Notes: a model not told the origin generated them from the letters alone. A stretch of DNA of 64,000 nt from Hyphomicrobiales bacterium (GCA_017305665.1 JAFKKH010000012.1:1-64000), one strand, 5' to 3'. Counted from the stretch's first letter, positions 48,254-57,860 are shown. Numbers and translations are program-made.

Positions 48254-48856
48254 ATGTCACCGGATTCGCCGCCCGCAACCGTTGTCGTCCCGAATAGCCA
48301 GACGGCGGCTGCGCCCGGCTTGCTCGAATTGTTCATGGCCTTCGCCAAGATGTCGCTGGCCGGTTTCGGCGGGGTTTTGGTGTTTGCGCGCCGGGCGATT
48401 GTCGACAGGTACCGCTGGATGACGGCGGACGAATTCAATGAAACCTTTGCGCTCTGCCACTTTCTGCCGGGCCCGAACATCGTCAATCTCGCCGTCGTAT
48501 TCGGATCCCGTATTCGCGGCCTGGCCGGCAGCGTTGCGGCGTTCACCGGATTGGTGGCGCCGCCGTTCCTGATCGTCACGTGCCTCGCCATGATCTATGC
48601 CCGCTACGGCGACGTGCCGGTGCTGCGGCGGATTCTCGACGGTGTCTCCTGCGCCGCCGCAGGGTTGCTGCTGGCTGTCACCCTGCGCATGATGCTGCCG
48701 CTGTTGAAGCAGCGTGATCCAATCGCGCTTGTGGTGCTGGTCGCGGTTTTCGTGGCGGTCGGCCTGCTGCGCTGGCCGTTGCCGCAGGTGCTCATCGTGG
48801 CTGTACCTGCAAGCCTGATGGTGGTCTGGCTCGGTCGCAACCGGGTTGTGTCATGA
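48254..48856 (+). CDS. Chromate transporter, N-terminal half type
   Basis: A 200-residue short-chain CHR protein with six hydrophobic segments. It contains LLELFMAFAKMSLAGFGGVLVFARR (with the FGG motif) near 21-45 and ALCHFLPGPNIVNLAVVFGSRIRG near 65-88, the CHR duplication's P-G-P-N motif. Paired short CHR proteins form a functional chromate or sulfate-type carrier. The stop overlaps the next gene by 4 bases (ATGA). The upstream ssrA gene is divergent. Chromate is the known substrate of the family, but other anions are possible. Confidence 0.87.
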   Translation: MSPDSPPATVVVPNSQTAAAPGLLELFMAFAKMSLAGFGGVLVFARRAIVDRYRWMTADEFNETFALCHFLPGPNIVNLAVVFGSRIRGLAGSVAAFTGLVAPPFLIVTCLAMIYARYGDVPVLRRILDGVSCAAAGLLLAVTLRMMLPLLKQRDPIALVVLVAVFVAVGLLRWPLPQVLIVAVPASLMVVWLGRNRVVS

Positions 48857-49383
48857 TCCTTGTTGGCAGCCTGCTCAGCATTGCACTGACATTCGGCGCG
48901 TTGTCATTATTTGCCGTCGGCGGTGCCGCTGCTGCAATTCCCGAAATTCATCGCCTTGCAGTAGACGTCAATCACTGGATGACGGACACCCAGTTCGCTG
49001 ATGCCTATGCGATCTCGCAACTGTCGCCGGGTCCCAACGTCCTGATCGTTTCGCTGGTCGGCTACAAGGTTGCAGGTATCCTTGGTGCGCTGGTCGCGAC
49101 GGTGGCGATGTGCGGGCCGACCGCCGCGCTGTCTTTCACTGTCAGCCGAATCTTGCATCATGCCGGCAGTTCGCCGTGGCCCGCGCTGATTCAGAAGGCG
49201 TTGGTTCCCGTCTCGATTGGATTGATGGCGGCGAGCGGCCTCGTGATCGCCATGACCGCCGACCGGACGATGGTCAGTGCGGCTGTCACAATTGTCGCGG
49301 CCGGAGTGGCTTTTGCGACGCGGCTCAATCCTCTGTGGCTGCTGGTCGCCGGCGGGTTCCTGGGATTCGCCGGCCTGACTTGA
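48853..49383 (+). CDS. Chromate transporter, C-terminal half type
   Basis: The 176-residue partner of the preceding gene. ALSLFAVGGAAAAIPEIHR matches the F-G-G region and YAISQLSPGPNVLIVSLVGYKVAGILGALV the P-G-P-N motif. It carries five to six hydrophobic segments, and the inverted topology between the two halves is typical for short CHR pairs. The gene overlaps its partner (ATGA) and is followed by thyA after 118 bases. Confidence 0.88.
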   Translation: MILVGSLLSIALTFGALSLFAVGGAAAAIPEIHRLAVDVNHWMTDTQFADAYAISQLSPGPNVLIVSLVGYKVAGILGALVATVAMCGPTAALSFTVSRILHHAGSSPWPALIQKALVPVSIGLMAASGLVIAMTADRTMVSAAVTIVAAGVAFATRLNPLWLLVAGGFLGFAGLT

Positions 49384-49501
49384 GGGCGCGCGGAAGAGTG
49401 CCCATTTTTCGGGGTATAAGCGCGAGCGAGCGTGAATCGTTGCTGTCGGGGCGACCGACCGGACGCTAAATTCACCCGCTCCTGAGGCAAGCCGCAACAC
49501 C

Positions 49502-50296
49502 ATGAACCAGTATCACGATCTGCTCGAACGGATTCTCAGCGACGGCGCGGAAAAGCACGACCGCACCGGCACCGGAACGCTGTCGATCTTCGGGCATCAG
49601 ATGCGCTTCAATCTCGCGTCTGGATTCCCGATGCTGACCACCAAGAAGCTGCCGCTCAAATCGATCGTGCATGAGCTGCTGTGGTTTCTCAAAGGCGAAA
49701 CCAACATCAAGTACCTCAAGGACAACGGCGTCACGATCTGGGATGAGTGGGCGGATGCCAATGGCGATCTCGGTCCGGTCTACGGTTCGCAATGGCGCTC
49801 ATGGCCAGCGCCCGATGGCCGCAGCATCGATCAGATCTCCAACGTCGTGGAGATGATCAAGCGCAATCCGGATTCCCGCCGGTTGATCGTCAGTGCGTGG
49901 AACCCGGCCGATGTCGACAAGATGGCGCTGCCGCCGTGCCATTGCCTGTTCCAGTTCTATGTGGCCAACGGCAAGTTGTCGTGTCAGCTCTATCAGCGTT
50001 CCGCGGATGTGTTCCTCGGCGTGCCGTTCAACATTGCGTCCTATGCGTTGCTGACGATGATGGTCGCGCAGGTGACCGGCCTGAAGCCCGGCGACTTCGT
50101 GCACAGCCTTGGCGATGCGCACCTCTATTCGAACCATCTGGAGCAGGCGCGGCTTCAGCTGACGCGACCGACGCGTCCGTTGCCGACGATGACGATCAAT
50201 CCCGCGGTGAAGGATATTTTTGCCTTCCGCTATGAGGATTTCAAACTCGAGAATTACGATCCGCATCCACACATCAAGGCCGAGGTCGCGGTGTGA
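49502..50296 (+). CDS. thyA: Thymidylate synthase ThyA
   Basis: ThyA converts dUMP to dTMP using methylenetetrahydrofolate, generating dihydrofolate. The 264-residue protein has the catalytic Cys146 in [31 protein letters not shown] at the N-terminus (20-38), the phosphate-binding [23 protein letters not shown] (residues 159-183), and [14 protein letters not shown]. The length equals that of E. coli ThyA. Its stop overlaps the folA GTG start, so dihydrofolate production and recycling are translationally linked. Confidence 0.98.
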   Translation: MNQYHDLLERILSDGAEKHDRTGTGTLSIFGHQMRFNLASGFPMLTTKKLPLKSIVHELLWFLKGETNIKYLKDNGVTIWDEWADANGDLGPVYGSQWRSWPAPDGRSIDQISNVVEMIKRNPDSRRLIVSAWNPADVDKMALPPCHCLFQFYVANGKLSCQLYQRSADVFLGVPFNIASYALLTMMVAQVTGLKPGDFVHSLGDAHLYSNHLEQARLQLTRPTRPLPTMTINPAVKDIFAFRYEDFKLENYDPHPHIKAEVAV

Positions 50297-50829
50297 CCGC
50301 GACTGCGGCTGCTCATCTCGACGTCGTCCTGATCGTCGCCGTGGCAAAGAACGGCGCGATCGGCGCTGCCAACGGCATTCCGTGGCGGCTGAAAGCCGAT
50401 CAGCAGCGTCTCAAGGCGATGACCATGGGCAAGCCCATCGTGATGGGGCGCAAGACCTTCATTTCGTTGCGCCGTCCGCTCCCGGGACGAACGAATATCG
50501 TCATCACACGCGATCCGAATTTTTCCGCGGCAGGGGCCGTGGTGACGCGGTCGCTCGCGGACGCCCTTGTCGTTGCCAAAGGAGATGCGCTGCGGCGTTT
50601 CGCCACTGAGATCGCAGTGATCGGCGGTGCCGAGATTTACGCCGCATCGATGCCGCTGGCGGATCGACTCGAGGTGACGGAAGTTCACGTTGAGGTCGAC
50701 GGCGACACGTTTTTCCCGGCCATCGACCCGTCGGTCTGGCAGGAAACGGCCCGTAGCCGGAATAAGGCGACCGCCGATGACACTGCCGACTATTCTTATG
50801 TGACATATCGCCGTCTGGCGCCGCATTAA
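50293..50829 (+). CDS. folA: Dihydrofolate reductase
   Basis: The enzyme reduces the dihydrofolate released by ThyA to tetrahydrofolate. The 178-residue product has [46 protein letters not shown] (about 14-60), with catalytic-region Asp in [18 protein letters not shown], and [33 protein letters not shown]. The start is GTG 50293, overlapping the thyA stop (GTGA). It is slightly longer at the N-terminus than E. coli FolA. The C-terminal RRLAPH is poorly conserved. Confidence 0.95.
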   Translation: MTATAAAHLDVVLIVAVAKNGAIGAANGIPWRLKADQQRLKAMTMGKPIVMGRKTFISLRRPLPGRTNIVITRDPNFSAAGAVVTRSLADALVVAKGDALRRFATEIAVIGGAEIYAASMPLADRLEVTEVHVEVDGDTFFPAIDPSVWQETARSRNKATADDTADYSYVTYRRLAPH

Positions 50830-50986
50830 CCGCATTCCCTGATGTTTACATTGACAATTACCGGTTCGGGCATAGCTCCTTGCAGCCAACAAGCCGCGTT
50901 GTAAGGGTCGTAAGCGTCCCCTATAAAGCCGTCGGACAGAGCGAGGCGGGGTTTGAAAGCCCGGGCCTGCGCGAAGGAGATTGTTG

Positions 50987-52153
50987 ATGCCGTGGAAGAA
51001 TCAAGGCGGAGGTCCGTGGAGCTCAGGCCCGAAAGGGCCGTGGGGTTCCGGTCCGCAGCCGACTGGGCCGAGGCCGCCTGATCTTGAGGATCTGCTGCGC
51101 CGCGGACAGGATCGCCTTCAGCAGATGCTGCCCGGCGGATATTTCAGCGGCATGGGCATCGCGCTGATTCTGATCGGCGCGCTGGCAATCTGGGGGCTGT
51201 CTGGTTTCTTCCGCGTGCAGCCTGACGAACTCGGCGTGGTGCTGCGGTTCGGCAAGCACGTTCGCGACGTCGGTCCCGGTCTGCGCTATCATCTGCCGTA
51301 TCCCATCGAAACCGTGCTGCTGCCAAAGGCATTGCGCGTCTCCACGGTCAACATCGGCATGACGCTGATCGACGATCCCGCCCGTCGCGGCCGCACGATG
51401 CGCGACGTGCCGGAAGAAAGTCTGATGCTGACCGGTGACGAAAACATCGTCGATGTCGACTTCACCGTGTTGTGGCGGATCAAGCCCGACGGCGTCGGCG
51501 ACTATCTCTTCAACATCCAGAATCCGGAAGGCACCGTCAAAGCAGTCGCAGAAAGTGCGATGCGCGAAGTGGTCGGCCGTGGTGAAATTCAGCCGATCCT
51601 TACCGGTGCGCGCACCACCATCGAGCAGAACGTCCAGACGTTGATGCAGAAGACTCTCGACAAATACAATTCCGGCATTCTCATCCAGCAGGTGCAGATG
51701 CAGAAAGTCGATCCGCCGGCCCAGGTGATCGATTCATTCCGCGACGTGCAGGCGGCGCGTGCCGACCTTGAGCGTCTGCAGAACGAAGCCCAGACCTACG
51801 CCAACCGCGTGCTGCCCGACGCACGAGGCCGCGCCGCGCAGATCGTTCAGGTGGCCGAAGGTTACAAGGAACAGGCGATCGCCGAGGCCAAGGGCCAGAG
51901 CGCGCGCTTCCTGAAGGTCTACGACGAATACAAGAAGGCGCCGGGTGTCACGCGCGAGCGCATCTACCTCGAGACGATGGAAAAGATTCTGGGTCAATCC
52001 GATAAGCTTATCTACGACGGCGGTCCGTCGCAGGGCGTCGTGCCGTATCTGCCATTGAGCGAGTTGACGACGCGCCGCGCCCCGCCAGCGACAACGACCC
52101 AGTCGCACCCGCAGAGCACACCGTCGCATCCGCAGAGTGGGAGCACCCGATGA
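50987..52153 (+). CDS. hflK: FtsH protease modulator HflK (SPFH/band 7)
   Basis: HflK with HflC forms a periplasm-facing SPFH cage around the FtsH protease and tunes its activity. The 388-residue protein has a Gly/Pro-rich N-terminus (PWKNQGGGPWSSGPKGPWG), one membrane segment near 55-75 (MGIALILIGALAIWGLSGFF), then the band 7 domain from RVQPDELGVVLRFGK to about residue 290 with a coiled-coil AARADLERLQNEAQTYANRVLPDARG. AAGGAG lies 7 bases before ATG 50987. The stop overlaps the hflC start (ATGA). Confidence 0.95.
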   Translation: MPWKNQGGGPWSSGPKGPWGSGPQPTGPRPPDLEDLLRRGQDRLQQMLPGGYFSGMGIALILIGALAIWGLSGFFRVQPDELGVVLRFGKHVRDVGPGLRYHLPYPIETVLLPKALRVSTVNIGMTLIDDPARRGRTMRDVPEESLMLTGDENIVDVDFTVLWRIKPDGVGDYLFNIQNPEGTVKAVAESAMREVVGRGEIQPILTGARTTIEQNVQTLMQKTLDKYNSGILIQQVQMQKVDPPAQVIDSFRDVQAARADLERLQNEAQTYANRVLPDARGRAAQIVQVAEGYKEQAIAEAKGQSARFLKVYDEYKKAPGVTRERIYLETMEKILGQSDKLIYDGGPSQGVVPYLPLSELTTRRAPPATTTQSHPQSTPSHPQSGSTR

Positions 52154-53064
52154 GAGGCGTTTCAGGTATCGTCGCGCTGATCCTGCTGATCGTCGTCGTG
52201 ATCATTGGCTATAGCAGCATCTTCACCGTTCGCCAGACCGAACAGGTGCTGGTGGTGCGTCTCGGTGAGCCCGTGCACGTCGTCACCGACCCCGGTCTCC
52301 ATTTCAAGGCGCCGTTCATCGATACGGTGATCAGCATCGACAAGCGCATTCTCGATCTCGAGAACCCCTCGCAGGAGGTCATCGCTTCTGACCAGAAGCG
52401 ACTCGTGGTGGATGCCTTTGCGCGTTACCGTATCAAGAACGCACTGCAGTTCTACCAGCGCGTCGGCACGATCCAGGCCGCCAACATCCAGTTGACCACT
52501 CTGCTCAACGCCGCGCTGCGCCGTGTGCTCGGCGAGGTCACCTTCATCCAGGTCGTGCGCGACGAGCGTGAACTGCTGATGGCCCGCATCCGCGAGCAGC
52601 TCGACAAGGAGGCCGATGGCTACGGCATCCAGGTGGTCGATGTCCGCATCCGTCGCGCCGATCTGCCCGAGCAGAACAGTCAGGCGGTGTATCAGCGCAT
52701 GCAGACCGAGCGGCAGCGCGAGGCGGCCGAGTTCCGCGCCCAGGGTGGTCAGAAGGCGCAGGAGATTCGCTCGAAGGCCGACCGCGAGGCGACCGTGATC
52801 GTTGCGGATGCCAACTCGAAGGCCGAACAGATCCGCGGTGAGGGTGACGCCGAGCGCAACCGCCTGTTCGCCGAGGCTTACAACAAGGATCCGAACTTCT
52901 TCGCGTTCTATCGTTCGATGACGGCATACGAGAACGGACTGAAAGGCAATGACACCCGCTTCCTGCTGAAGCCGGATTCCGACTTCTTCCGCTATTTCGG
53001 AAGCCCGAACGGCGGTACGCCGCCGGCGCCGCTACCCGCGGCCGGGGCGGCGCCGAAGCCCTAA
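52150..53064 (+). CDS. hflC: FtsH protease modulator HflC (SPFH/band 7)
   Basis: The partner of HflK. The 304-residue protein starts with a membrane segment, GIVALILLIVVVIIGYSSIF, then the SPFH domain TVRQTEQVLVVRLGEPVHVVTDPGLHFKAPFIDTVISIDKRILDLENPSQEV and a coiled-coil QREAAEFRAQGGQKAQEIRSKADREATVIVADANSKAEQIRGEGDAERNRLFAEAYN. The ATG overlaps the hflK stop. The next genes (DUF2065, degP) extend the quality-control group. Confidence 0.96.
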   Translation: MRGVSGIVALILLIVVVIIGYSSIFTVRQTEQVLVVRLGEPVHVVTDPGLHFKAPFIDTVISIDKRILDLENPSQEVIASDQKRLVVDAFARYRIKNALQFYQRVGTIQAANIQLTTLLNAALRRVLGEVTFIQVVRDERELLMARIREQLDKEADGYGIQVVDVRIRRADLPEQNSQAVYQRMQTERQREAAEFRAQGGQKAQEIRSKADREATVIVADANSKAEQIRGEGDAERNRLFAEAYNKDPNFFAFYRSMTAYENGLKGNDTRFLLKPDSDFFRYFGSPNGGTPPAPLPAAGAAPKP

Positions 53065-53224
53065 AGGTCCGTTCGCGGGCGGAGGGGGCGCGCGCCGGAC
53101 AGCGTTGCGCGCTGGCGGCGTGGACTTATTCGCGATCCCGCACTATCAGGGGTGAGCCCGTCGCATGCGGCCGACCCAACCGGTCGCGTCTGAAAAACCG
53201 CGACGTCGAGGGAGACGCCGTCCG

Positions 53225-53425
53225 ATGAGGTCCATTGCCTTCGCCGATTTCCTCATCGGTCTTGGTATTCTTTTTATGGTCGAAGGCATCCTGTTTGCGG
53301 CTGCGCCGGAGTGGATGCGCAAAGCCATGAAAAGCGCGCTGGCGACCCCGGACAATGTGTTGCGGGGAGTCGGACTTGGCTCGGCGGTGGTCGGCCTGTT
53401 CCTCGTTTGGCTGGTTCGGCACTGA
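53225..53425 (+). CDS. DUF2065 small membrane protein
   Basis: A 66-residue protein, MRSIAFADFLIGLGILFMVEGILFAAAPEWMRKAMKSALATPDNVLRGVGLGSAVVGLFLVWLVRH, with two transmembrane helices and the DUF2065 pattern (A-x-P-x-x-x-R near residues 25-32). These genes sit next to hflKC in many proteobacteria, so a link to HflKC or FtsH function is plausible but not shown. ATG 53225 was chosen as the usual start; a longer frame is open upstream. degP follows 182 bases downstream. Confidence 0.87.
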   Translation: MRSIAFADFLIGLGILFMVEGILFAAAPEWMRKAMKSALATPDNVLRGVGLGSAVVGLFLVWLVRH

Positions 53426-53607
53426 GCGCGGTTGCGTTTGAAAATTCCTCGCCTCGGCAACGGCATCGTGAGCGGCAACGCCAGCTTTTTGCCGCAATCA
53501 GACGCGCTGATGACAGCTGGCGGCCCCGGCTCTCCGGTGCTTGCGTGGCGCCCTCGTTCAGGCGCACTGTGCCGCCCGACAATTCTTCTCCAGGAGAGAT
53601 TCGAGAT

Positions 53608-55104
53608 ATGACCGGAGCGATCCCCGTGTTGAACCTTCGCCGGCGTTCCCTGCTGGCCGCGCTTTGCATCGGCGCCGCGACTGCCATGATGTCCGCGCCG
53701 GCCTTCGCGCGTGGTCCGGAGGGCATCGCCGATGTCGCCGAGAAGGTGATCGACGCCGTCGTCAACATCTCGACGACCCAGACGGTGGAAGCCAAGGGTG
53801 GCGATTCCGAAGGCCGCCGCGCGATTCCGCAATTGCCGCCGGGCTCGCCGTTCGAGGAATTCTTTGACGACTTCTTCAAGAATCGCCGTGGCGGCAAGGG
53901 TGGCGGCCTGCAGCCGCACAAGACCAACTCGCTCGGCTCGGGCTTCATCATCGATCCGTCGGGCATCGTGGTGACGAACAACCACGTCATCGCCGATTCC
54001 GACGAGATCAACGTGATCCTGAACGACGGCACCAAGGTGAAGGCCGAGATCGTCGGCGTCGACAAGAAGACCGACCTCGCGGTGCTGAAGTTCAAGCCGC
54101 CGCATCCGCTGACTGCCGTGAAATTCGGTGACTCCGACAAGCTGCGGCTCGGCGAATGGGTGATCGCGATCGGCAACCCGTTCAGCCTCGGCGGCACCGT
54201 CACTGCCGGCATCGTCTCGGCGCGCAACCGTGACATCAACAACGGCCCCTACGACAGCTACATCCAGACCGACGCCGCCATCAACCGTGGCAACTCCGGT
54301 GGTCCGCTCTTCAATCTCGATGGCGAGGTCGTGGGCGTGAACACGCTGATCATCTCGCCGTCAGGCGGCTCGATCGGCATCGGCTTCGCGGTACCGTCGA
54401 AGACGGTCGCGGGTGTCGTTGATCAGTTGCGCCAGTTCGGCGAACTGCGCCGCGGCTGGCTCGGTGTCCGCATCCAGCAGGTCACCGACGAGATCGCCGA
54501 CAGCCTCAACGTCAAGCCGGCACGCGGCGCGCTGGTTGCGGGCGTCGAGGACAAGGGCCCGGCCAAGCCCGCCGGCATCGAGCCGGGCGATGTCATCGTC
54601 ACCTTCGACGGCAAGGACATCAAGGAGCCGAAGGATCTGTCGCGCATCGTCGCCGATACGGCCGTCGGCAAGACCGTCGATGTCGTGATCATCCGCAAGG
54701 GCAAGGAAGAGACCAAGAAGGTGACGCTCGGTCGGCTCGACGACAGCGAAAAGGCCACGCCCGCGTCGATCAAGACCAAGCCCGAGGTGGAAGAAAAGCC
54801 CGTGACGCAGAAGGCGCTCGGTCTCGATCTTGCTGCGCTGAGCAAGGATCTGCGCGCGCGCTACAAGATCAAGGACAGCGTCAAGGGCGTCGTCATCACC
54901 GACGTTGAATCGGACTCCGACGCAGCCGAGAAGCGGCTCAGCGCCGGCGACGTGATCGTCGAGGTGGCCCAGGAGGCCGTCGGCAGCGCCTCTGACATCC
55001 GCAACCGCATCGACAAGCTGAAGAAGGACGGCAAGAAGTCCGTGTTGCTGATGGTTGCGAACGGCAACGGCGAATTGCGGTTCGTGGCACTGAGCTTGAA
55101 GTAA
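53608..55104 (+). CDS. degP: Periplasmic serine protease DegP/MucD (HtrA family, two PDZ domains)
   Basis: DegP-type proteases degrade or hold misfolded periplasmic proteins. The 498-residue precursor has a signal peptide (LRRRSLLAALCIGAATAMMSAPAFA, cleavage near 34), a trypsin-like domain with the triad His126 (VTNNHVIAD), Asp156 (KKTDLAVLKF) and Ser230 (NRGNSGGPLF), and two PDZ domains beginning LGVRIQQVTDEIAD (near 290) and LGLDLAALSKDLRAR (near 405). ATG 53608 has GGAG-GA upstream. The operon order hflK-hflC-DUF2065-degP suggests coordinated control of membrane and periplasmic protein quality. It ends at a block of palindromes. Confidence 0.95.
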   Translation: MTGAIPVLNLRRRSLLAALCIGAATAMMSAPAFARGPEGIADVAEKVIDAVVNISTTQTVEAKGGDSEGRRAIPQLPPGSPFEEFFDDFFKNRRGGKGGGLQPHKTNSLGSGFIIDPSGIVVTNNHVIADSDEINVILNDGTKVKAEIVGVDKKTDLAVLKFKPPHPLTAVKFGDSDKLRLGEWVIAIGNPFSLGGTVTAGIVSARNRDINNGPYDSYIQTDAAINRGNSGGPLFNLDGEVVGVNTLIISPSGGSIGIGFAVPSKTVAGVVDQLRQFGELRRGWLGVRIQQVTDEIADSLNVKPARGALVAGVEDKGPAKPAGIEPGDVIVTFDGKDIKEPKDLSRIVADTAVGKTVDVVIIRKGKEETKKVTLGRLDDSEKATPASIKTKPEVEEKPVTQKALGLDLAALSKDLRARYKIKDSVKGVVITDVESDSDAAEKRLSAGDVIVEVAQEAVGSASDIRNRIDKLKKDGKKSVLLMVANGNGELRFVALSLK

Positions 55105-55135
55105 ACTCCTTGCCGGCGCAGCTATCCTTACTTTC

Positions 55136-55199
55136 GTCATTCCGGACGTCGCGAGGCGACGAACGCTTGCGTTCGCGCCGATAGCGGCGATCCGGAATC
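55136..55199. repeat. GTCATTCCGG palindrome after degP
   Basis: GTCATTCCGGACGTCGCGAGG ... GCGATCCGGAATC. The 64-base element lies 32 bases after the degP stop and could act as a transcript end. Same family as R1-R3. Confidence 0.8.
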
Positions 55200-55215
55200 T
55201 TGCAATCATTTTCGA

Positions 55216-55255
55216 GATTCCGGGTTCGCTCGCAAAAGCTCGCGCCCCGGAATGA
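55216..55255. repeat. GATTCCGGG...CCCGGAATGAC palindrome, inverted orientation
   Basis: GATTCCGGGTTCGCTCGCA-AAAG-CTCGCGCCCCGGAATGAC. Forms the end of repeat copy B, equivalent to 19168-19203 at the end of copy A. Confidence 0.85.
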
Positions 55256-55796
55256 CGCTGAGAGCGTGTCGGCGCCGCGCTCCAATTCCGATTCACATTT
55301 CAAACAGCCAAGCATCGTTGGTCCCGCGCGCGAATGCGCCGGGTTGTGCTTTCGGTTCTCGCCCCTCGAACAATGAGGGGTGATGGAGCGCCGAGAGGCG
55401 CACCTTGAACTTTCAGTTTCCGCAGCATGCTCGTCCGAAACGGCGGAGAGCAGAGGCCGCGGCGACGCCTTCCGGCGCTCCATCCCGGCGGTTTTGGGTT
55501 TCGGGACCGCGCTTCCGGGTGCAGGTGCGCGCCAACTAACGGCCCGCCATCCCAGTGGTTTCCCACTGTTCGCCTGCACCGCGTCCAGCCAGCTCGTGGC
55601 AGACCCCCGTAGTGGGGCCGGGCGGTGGCCTAAAACCTCCCGGACGCGTGCTTGCGAGGCACGACGCGCAGGACGCCGCATCCTGCTCCACTTCCGAACG
55701 CCCTCGAGAAGCGCCCCTCGTGAACAGGACGCGTGCAGCATAAGCGAGGTCCGGAGACCGGGGATAAGCGAAGCTACGATTTAATGTTGATGAACA
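55256..55796 (-). repeat. Dispersed ~560-bp repeat, copy B (inverted)
   Basis: The reverse complement aligns with copy A (18608-19167) from TTCATCAACATTAA through GCTTATCCCCGG, CCTGTTCACGAGGGGCGCTTCT, GAAGTGGAGCAGGATGCGGC, CTACGGGGGTCTGCC, CTGGCTGGACGCGGTGCAGG, CGGAAGCGCGGTCCC and CCCCTCATTGTTCGAGGG to GGCTGTTTGA and the palindrome. Differences are concentrated in a patch near the middle. Within the 889-base gap between degP and serB I see no supported gene; plus-strand ORFs here share only fragments with those of copy A. Confidence 0.8.
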
Positions 55797-55817
55797 ACGG
55801 CGCTGTATCACGGCCAG

Positions 55818-55911
55818 GTCATACCCGCGAAAGCGGGTATCCAGTACGCCGCAGCTTTCTGCTCTCGCTCGCCGTTTTGGACTACTGGGTCCCCGCCTTC
55901 GCGGGGACGAC
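55818..55911. repeat. Hairpin repeats ATACCCGC-GAAA-GCGGGTAT and GTCCCCGC-CTTC-GCGGGGAC
   Basis: Two head-to-head members of the family seen at 3300 and 19246: GTCATACCCGCGAAAGCGGG... (55818-55847) and GGGTCCCCGCCTTCGCGGGGAC (55887-55908). Confidence 0.75.
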
Positions 55912-55993
55912 GCTATCGTCGCGCTTTACGGTCTTAAATACGCTTGCTTGCTAATTCGTTGGCTGGTTGTGGCTCGCGCAACGAGTCAGCGTT

Positions 55994-56887
55994 CTAATCC
56001 GCAACAAACTCGTCGCGATGGTAGCCCTGCGCGTAGAGCAACGCGGTGAGGTCGCCGTAGTCGATCCGGGCGGCCGCGGCCGCCGCGACCGCCGGCTTGG
56101 CATGGTAGGCGACGCCGAGGCCCGCCTGCTGAATCATGCCCAGATCGTTGGCGCCGTCGCCGACCACAAGTGTATCGAGATTGTCGAGATCGAAGGCTTC
56201 GCGCAATTCGGTCAGCGTTGCGAGTTTCGTTTCGCGGCCGACGATCGGCTCTGCCACCGTGCCGGAAAATTTTCCGTCCGCGACGTCAAGCGTGTTGGCG
56301 CGGTTTTCCTGGAACCCGATCGTCGCGGCTACCGCGTTGGTGAATACGGTGAAACCACCGGAGATCAGGCAGGTGTAGGCGCCATTGGCGCGCATGGTCA
56401 TCACCAGTTCACGGCCGCCGGGTGTTGGCGTGATGCGCTTCGCCAGCACTTCGTCGACCACAGTAACAGAAAGTCCCTTCAACAGCGCGACGCGCTCGCG
56501 CAGCGCTGGCTCGAAGGCGATCTCGCCCCGCATCGCGCGCTCGGTGATGGCGGCGACGTGGGCTTTGAGGCCGGCGAAGTCAGCGAGCTCGTCGATGCAT
56601 TCCTGACCGATCATGGTGGAGTCCATGTCGGCGAGGAACAGCTTCTTGCGGCGGTCAAGCCGCGGCTGCACAACGATATCGATCGGCAGATCCTCACGCG
56701 CCGCCTGCAGGCGTTGCACGATCGCGGCAATGGGTTCATCGCTCTCAAAGGGAATGTCGGCCGCGACCTCGTCCCAGAGCCAGTGCGCCGAGCCTGCGTT
56801 GCGAAGAATTGCGCGCGCGCCGTCCACCACCGTGCTATCGAGCGCAGGATTATTCGGATTGCAGATCAGCGTGGCGACGAGCGACAT
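55994..56887 (-). CDS. serB: Phosphoserine phosphatase SerB
   Basis: SerB catalyses the last step of serine synthesis. The 297-residue protein contains the HAD-family nucleophile motif DMDSTM (Asp87/Asp89) in [24 protein letters not shown], motif II SGGFT, motif [17 protein letters not shown] near 246, and an N-terminal ACT-like domain of about 80 residues ([19 protein letters not shown]). ATG 56887 is supported by homologue length. Its start codon overlaps that of miaA on the other strand. Confidence 0.94.
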   Translation of the reverse strand: MSLVATLICNPNNPALDSTVVDGARAILRNAGSAHWLWDEVAADIPFESDEPIAAIVQRLQAAREDLPIDIVVQPRLDRRKKLFLADMDSTMIGQECIDELADFAGLKAHVAAITERAMRGEIAFEPALRERVALLKGLSVTVVDEVLAKRITPTPGGRELVMTMRANGAYTCLISGGFTVFTNAVAATIGFQENRANTLDVADGKFSGTVAEPIVGRETKLATLTELREAFDLDNLDTLVVGDGANDLGMIQQAGLGVAYHAKPAVAAAAAARIDYGDLTALLYAQGYHRDEFVAD

Positions 56888-57860
56888 GAGCAGGGCAAAC
56901 CTCGAGGAGGCGGCAGATGCCGTGCTTATCGCAGGGCCGACCGCCAGCGGCAAGTCGGCGCTGGCGTTGGCGCTCGCAGAACGGACCGGCGGCGTCGTCA
57001 TCAATACCGACTCGATGCAGGTCTATCGCGACCTTCGCATCATCACGGCGCGGCCGACGCCGGACGAAGAGGCACGCGTGCCGCACCGGCTCTACGGTCA
57101 CGTCGATGCGAGCGTGAACTGCTCTGCCGGGATGTGGGTGACCGATGCTGCGGCCGCGTTCGCCGAGGCGCGTACGCAAGGTCGCCTGCCGATCTTTGCC
57201 GGCGGTTCCGGGCTCTATTTCAAGGCGCTCACGCGGGGGCTTTCCGCGGTGCCGACGATCCCGCCTGAGGTGCGTGAGGATGTGCGTGCGCGGCTCGAAC
57301 GCGACGGCGTCGAGGCGCTGCACGCAACTCTCGCGCGTCGCGATCCGGAAGCCGCGGAGCGGCTGAAGCCGCGCGACCGCACGCGTGTCGCCCGCGCGCT
57401 CGAAGTGATCGAGGCCACAGGCCGCTCGCTGACCGACTGGCATCGCGACGGCTTGCCCCCGCTGCTGCCGCCCGATCGGGTGAAGGCGGTGTTTCTCGCA
57501 CCCGATCGCGAAGCGGTCTATGCGCGGATCGATGCACGCTTCGGCGTCATGCTGCAGGCCGGCGCGCTGGAGGAGGTGAGGGCGCTGGCCGAGCGCGGGC
57601 TCGATCCGCTGTTGCCGGCCATGAAGGCCCATGGCGTGCCAGCCCTGATCCGACATCTGCGCGGTGAGATTTCGCTGGAGCAGGCGGCCGAGATCGGCCG
57701 CGCCGACACACGCCACTATGCCAAGCGGCAGTTCACATGGTTTCGGCATCAACTGCCGGAGTTTCAGTGGGTGGCGCCGGAGGTGGCAGAACAGCTGGTT
57801 ATGCAAAAAAGCGGCGTCATCCTGAGGTGCGAGCCATCTCCGGCGAGCCTCGAAGGATGA
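56886..57860 (+). CDS. miaA: tRNA dimethylallyltransferase MiaA
   Basis: MiaA isopentenylates A37 of tRNAs that read UNN codons. The 324-residue protein has the P-loop GPTASGKS (17-24), the DMAPP/tRNA region [22 protein letters not shown] (about 40-60), [17 protein letters not shown] (about 101-117), and [41 protein letters not shown] near 255-295. The last 15 codons ([16 protein letters not shown] region) lie inside a dispersed repeat (57816-57919), so the C-terminus appears to be repeat-derived. The start ATG overlaps the serB start codon. The tRNA function is well supported; the tail is not conserved. Confidence 0.94.
   Translation: MSRANLEEAADAVLIAGPTASGKSALALALAERTGGVVINTDSMQVYRDLRIITARPTPDEEARVPHRLYGHVDASVNCSAGMWVTDAAAAFAEARTQGRLPIFAGGSGLYFKALTRGLSAVPTIPPEVREDVRARLERDGVEALHATLARRDPEAAERLKPRDRTRVARALEVIEATGRSLTDWHRDGLPPLLPPDRVKAVFLAPDREAVYARIDARFGVMLQAGALEEVRALAERGLDPLLPAMKAHGVPALIRHLRGEISLEQAAEIGRADTRHYAKRQFTWFRHQLPEFQWVAPEVAEQLVMQKSGVILRCEPSPASLEG

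Noticed and set aside
50851-50880. TTGACA at 50851 as a promoter -35 for hflK
   Set aside because: No acceptable -10 hexamer at 16-18 bases downstream.
55380-55784. Plus-strand ORF MERREAHLELSVSAACSS... (134 residues) in repeat copy B as a protein gene
   Set aside because: Lies wholly within a dispersed repeat. The corresponding frame in copy A diverges by frameshifts, and the composition (Arg/Ala/Ser-rich) is that of GC-rich non-coding DNA.
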